Assembly (NCBI RefSeq): GCF_033239625.1
Contig: NZ_BTCK01000029.1
Span: forward strand, 23,144-87,143
Direction of reading: 5' to 3'
Origin: Paenibacillus_T sp033239625
GTDB taxonomy: Bacteria; Bacillota; Bacilli; Paenibacillales; Paenibacillaceae
Length of the DNA: 64,000 bases
Each line of letters starts with the position of its first letter. The stretch's first letter is position 1. Shown here piece after piece: positions 61,291-64,000 of the stretch. The position numbers and the translations under genes are program-made. The notes under the pieces were generated by a model. The model was not told the origin of the DNA. It saw only the letters and a list, made by a program, of their open reading frames with translations, and searched no databases.

Positions 61291-63045
61291 TTATTCTTTT
61301 ATGTCGTATTGGCGCATTTTCCGAAACAGCGTAGCGCGGCCGATACCTAGCATTTCTGCCGCTTTCTCCTTTGGTTGTCCGTTCGCGGCCGTCTCTTGCA
61401 GCGCTCTGCGTATCGCTTGACGTTCTAAGGTCCGCAGATTAAGTACGGCATCACTCTGCTGCATGCTTTCATCCGCGGTCTCGGTCTCGATGCTTCGCAG
61501 ATAGTCCGGCAGATGCTCCTTGCTAATCGTACGTCCTGACGTGAAGTTAATTGCATACTCCATCACATTCGACAACTCGCTTATATTGCCTGGCCATTGA
61601 TAAGCGAGCAATATCGCTTTCGCATCCTCGCCGATCCGCCGCACTTCGCGTCGATTGGTATGCCCGTGCAATTGAAGAAAATGCTCGCCAAGCAGCAGGA
61701 TGTCGGATTTGCGGTCCCGAAGCGGCGGTACTTCAATCGGTATGACCGATAGCTTGTAATAGAGTTGTTGGCGAAACTGGCCGCTGCGAACTCGTTCTTC
61801 CATATCCTGGTCCGTCGCGGCAATTATTCTGACATCGACCGGTTGAAGCTCGCGCGCCCCTTCCCGCCACACCCCTTTGTTCTCCAATACGCGGAGCAGC
61901 TCGACCTGTATGCGCATCGGCATATAGGCAATATCATCGAGAAACAGCGTCCCGCCTTCCGCTTCCGCCAGCCTGCCCGGCCGTCCATCGCCTCCGAACA
62001 ACAACGCATGCAGCGGAGCTTCTGGAAGCGCGGAGCAGTTTAATGCGACATAGGGGCCGTTCTTACGCTCGCCTGACCGGTGGATGCTTTGCGCGATGAG
62101 CTCTTTGCCTGTGCCGTTCTCTCCGCGAATGAGCACAGGCGAACGGCTTCCCGCAACCTTGCGCAGCGTATCCTTCAACGATTGCATAAGCGGATGATTG
62201 CCGATCACGCCTTCAAATCCCCGGTAGTTCTCTTCGGTGAAACGGATTGCAACATCTGTCATGTGCTCGGGATCGGCAATCATGAGCACGGCATCTTTCA
62301 CGATGCCATCCGGCCTCGATGGATGATAAGTGACGAATAGATGGATGTACCGATCGCCGATCTTAACGGGAATGAGCTTCGATTCCGGTTCCTGCGGTCT
62401 ATCCCGCCTGCCCGTCGATCGAAACGGCTCTACCAGTTCATCTAACAGCGCTCGTGAAGGAAGCCCCGCATGTTCTTGTCGCAGCAACGTGCGTGCGGCA
62501 GGATTCATAAACTCGCATTCGCCTTCATGATTAATGAGAATGATGCCATTATCGATATAGCCAATAAGCGCAGCCAGCTTACGCTCCTGCACGAGCTGTT
62601 CTCCTTGCAGCTCGTTTTCCTTCAGCTTCGTCGCGATGAGGCCAGCCATTTTGCTCAGAAAATCCAGCTTCGCCTCGACATCTGTGAACAGTCGTTCACG
62701 CTGCGCCTCGTCGAAAGCGATCAACCCGATGACGCCGAGAACCTTGCCGTCTAATAGAATCGGACAGCAGATTTCGCCAAACTCCTTGCAGTTCCGATAA
62801 TGCGCACATGGCGCGCACAGCTCGTGATATCCAGGCCGCTCAATAATGACCGGCTTGCCGGTTAAGATACACTGACGATACACGTAATCCTCGTTGCGCA
62901 TATCCTTCCATATCTCATGCTTGGCTTGTCCCGTGCCTGCAATGCGGAATAGTTCGTTGTCCGCAATCTCAACGTCGATCCGCAGGACGGAACCGATCGC
63001 AACGGCAATTTGCTGGATAGAGGGTTGAATGTATTTCAGCTGCAT
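61291..63045 (-). CDS. YgeV-like AAA+ activator lacking the GAFTGA loop
   Basis: A 584-residue regulator. N-terminal GAF/PAS-like part includes a cysteine cluster (YHELCAPCAHYRNCKEFGEICCPI) and a PAS domain (GYIDNGIILINHEGECEFMN). The AAA+ domain has Walker A GENGTGKE (about residue 307) and Walker B GGTLFLDDIA, but between SALPEAPLHALLFG and GDGRPGRL the sigma-54-contacting GAFTGA segment (about 12 residues) is absent. C-terminal Fis-type HTH is MLGIGRATLFRKMRQYDI. ATG 63045 with AAGGGGG 9 nt upstream is preferred. E. coli ygeV sits with ygeX/ygeY, so context supports control of this operon, perhaps via sigma-A. Confidence 0.87.
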   Translation of the reverse strand: MQLKYIQPSIQQIAVAIGSVLRIDVEIADNELFRIAGTGQAKHEIWKDMRNEDYVYRQCILTGKPVIIERPGYHELCAPCAHYRNCKEFGEICCPILLDGKVLGVIGLIAFDEAQRERLFTDVEAKLDFLSKMAGLIATKLKENELQGEQLVQERKLAALIGYIDNGIILINHEGECEFMNPAARTLLRQEHAGLPSRALLDELVEPFRSTGRRDRPQEPESKLIPVKIGDRYIHLFVTYHPSRPDGIVKDAVLMIADPEHMTDVAIRFTEENYRGFEGVIGNHPLMQSLKDTLRKVAGSRSPVLIRGENGTGKELIAQSIHRSGERKNGPYVALNCSALPEAPLHALLFGGDGRPGRLAEAEGGTLFLDDIAYMPMRIQVELLRVLENKGVWREGARELQPVDVRIIAATDQDMEERVRSGQFRQQLYYKLSVIPIEVPPLRDRKSDILLLGEHFLQLHGHTNRREVRRIGEDAKAILLAYQWPGNISELSNVMEYAINFTSGRTISKEHLPDYLRSIETETADESMQQSDAVLNLRTLERQAIRRALQETAANGQPKEKAAEMLGIGRATLFRKMRQYDIKE

Positions 63046-63264
63046 GTGCGTGTACCCCCTTGTTGGTGTCCGACTTTCGCTTCTACTATCTCTATTATAG
63101 AAGTCTAGGACAGCCGAGCCAAGAAACAACGTGCGATTGCGGATTCTGCCAATATATGCAAGCAGGCGCGAATCCAAAGTGAAGGGTACCATCGACATTT
63201 AGACAAACACTCAAGAGCCCGCAGCTATGCGAGCTCATTGATGCTATCTGAATTTGAAGATCTA

Positions 63265-63890
63265 TCAACCCAACAACCCGTGATTCTCAATCTCTATGCG
63301 AAAATGAGGTCGAATATCGATCAACGGATACGTTGTCTCCCACTCTGCAGCCTTCCAGATCTTATTATGCAGCGCTCGGAGACGGGTCCCGATTCCTATG
63401 CCATCGCATTTTGCCTGCTGCAGCTGCTTAATCGTATCCACTGCGCGCGCCGTAAGGATCTCCTCCAGCTGTCACTCCATCTTGTCGATGATAGACGGCG
63501 TTAGCAGCTCGCCGGTCGAATTGTCAGTTAAAGAACATTTCAAAGAGACGGACACGTCGGCCGTAATCGGTTGTCGGCTGGACACCTTAATGCTTCGATT
63601 GGCGCGCACATAAGTCGACGTGACGAGTGAATCATGCGGTCCGCGAGGTTCCGATATGGAGCCATATGGCTTGTGTTCGGACAACATCACGAATGATATA
63701 GCGTGGATCTCGTCCAACTTGCCCGTCATCTTTTTCTTATGGAGTAACGCAACCCCGTTAATCTTGGCGCGATTCTTTTTGGCTTGCACGATGAATGGCA
63801 GCACATTATCAACGCCAGGCGATATCATGATGGTCGGAATCAGAAAAGGAGATTCTTTGGGTATAAACCCCTCCTCTTTTATCGCGACAA
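63265..63890 (-). pseudogene. Ger(x)C-type spore germination protein, decayed
   Basis: The minus strand encodes VAIKEEGFIPKESPFLIP and the typical middle (INGVALLHKKKMTGKLDEIHAISFVM), then reaches a TGA (63472-63474) in frame. The same frame continues QLEEILTARAVDTIKQLQQAKCDGIGIGTRLR to TGA 63265-63267, matching the Ger(x)C C-terminus. An in-frame TAA precedes the first part, and the lipoprotein N-terminal half is missing. So this is an inactivated germinant-receptor C subunit. Confidence 0.75.
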
Positions 63891-63946
63891 TTTAGAATTG
63901 ACGCCGCCAAATATAACAACCTAGAAGGATTGCAAATGACGGATTG

Positions 63947-64000
63947 TCAAGCCAAGTGCGACAGTTCATCCATGAAGGCTTCGTAAGCAGATTTCCAGTT
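63947..64000 (-). CDS. Partial C-terminal end of an unidentified gene
   Basis: The last 17 codons of a minus-strand frame (NWKSAYEAFMDELSHLA, stop TGA 63947-63949) run off the window edge. Possibly a fragment of the next gene upstream; too short to identify. Confidence 0.35.
   Translation of the reverse strand, partial: NWKSAYEAFMDELSHLA

Overview
This is a chromosomal window from a spore-forming, plant-polysaccharide-degrading member of the Firmicutes, most likely Paenibacillaceae (Paenibacillus or Cohnella type). The evidence is a set of sporulation-linked genes (spore photoproduct lyase, a YhcN/YlaJ lipoprotein, a decayed Ger(x)C germination gene, a DUF3231 protein), strong GGAGG-type ribosome binding sites with frequent TTG and GTG starts, CcpA-type cre sites, and multidomain secreted glycanases. 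No tRNA, rRNA, insertion sequence, prophage or CRISPR array was seen.

Layout. 1-6.2 kb: secreted GH26 mannanase with a perfect cre site, a DUF3231 protein, a membrane protein and a short-chain dehydrogenase. 6.2-14.6 kb: a kinase-like protein, then a six-gene minus-strand operon (aldose epimerase, SDR, DUF1963, APH-fold kinase, alditol-oxidase-like flavoprotein, rifampicin phosphotransferase). 14.7-18.7 kb: a glycosylation operon (two small DUF2642-like proteins, GT2, GT4, pyruvyltransferase). 18.8-19.3 kb: a deletion scar joining the 3' ends of an alcohol dehydrogenase and a TetR gene. 19.4-30.3 kb: splB, cre-controlled pectate lyase, an unrecognised overlapping small-gene pair, ABC exporter, coaA, DegV, small envelope proteins and two decayed genes. 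30.6-38.4 kb: GH95 fucosidase with a divergent AraC regulator, a flavoprotein whose start appears to be ATA, and secreted or hypothetical proteins. 38.5-40.2 kb: a cobalamin riboswitch with a terminator, upstream of an unlisted 57-residue protein and a methylenetetrahydrofolate-reductase-like protein. 40.3-43.9 kb: AhpD-like/Rrf2 and SDR/AraC divergent pairs and a Fra-like protein. 43.9-48.9 kb: a YhcN lipoprotein and an electron-transfer module (Tat-exported gluconate-dehydrogenase-like small subunit, GMC oxidoreductase, TatA/TatC, lipoprotein cytochrome c). 48.9-54.3 kb: UvrA-like ATPase, ArsR/SRPBCC pair with an operator inside a consensus promoter, and an ECF sigma/anti-sigma pair. 54.5-63.0 kb: an amino-acid catabolic operon (D-aminoacylase-like hydrolase, polar amino acid ABC transporter, YgeY, diaminopropionate ammonia-lyase) beside a YgeV-like regulator that has lost the GAFTGA loop. 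63.2-64 kb: remains of a Ger(x)C gene.

The strongest leads are the B12-riboswitch transcription unit, the D-amino-acid/diaminopropionate operon with its GAFTGA-less activator, two genes with strong Shine-Dalgarno sites but ATA or ATC at the start position, and several decayed genes. All function calls rest on family and motif recognition by eye; no database search was run.
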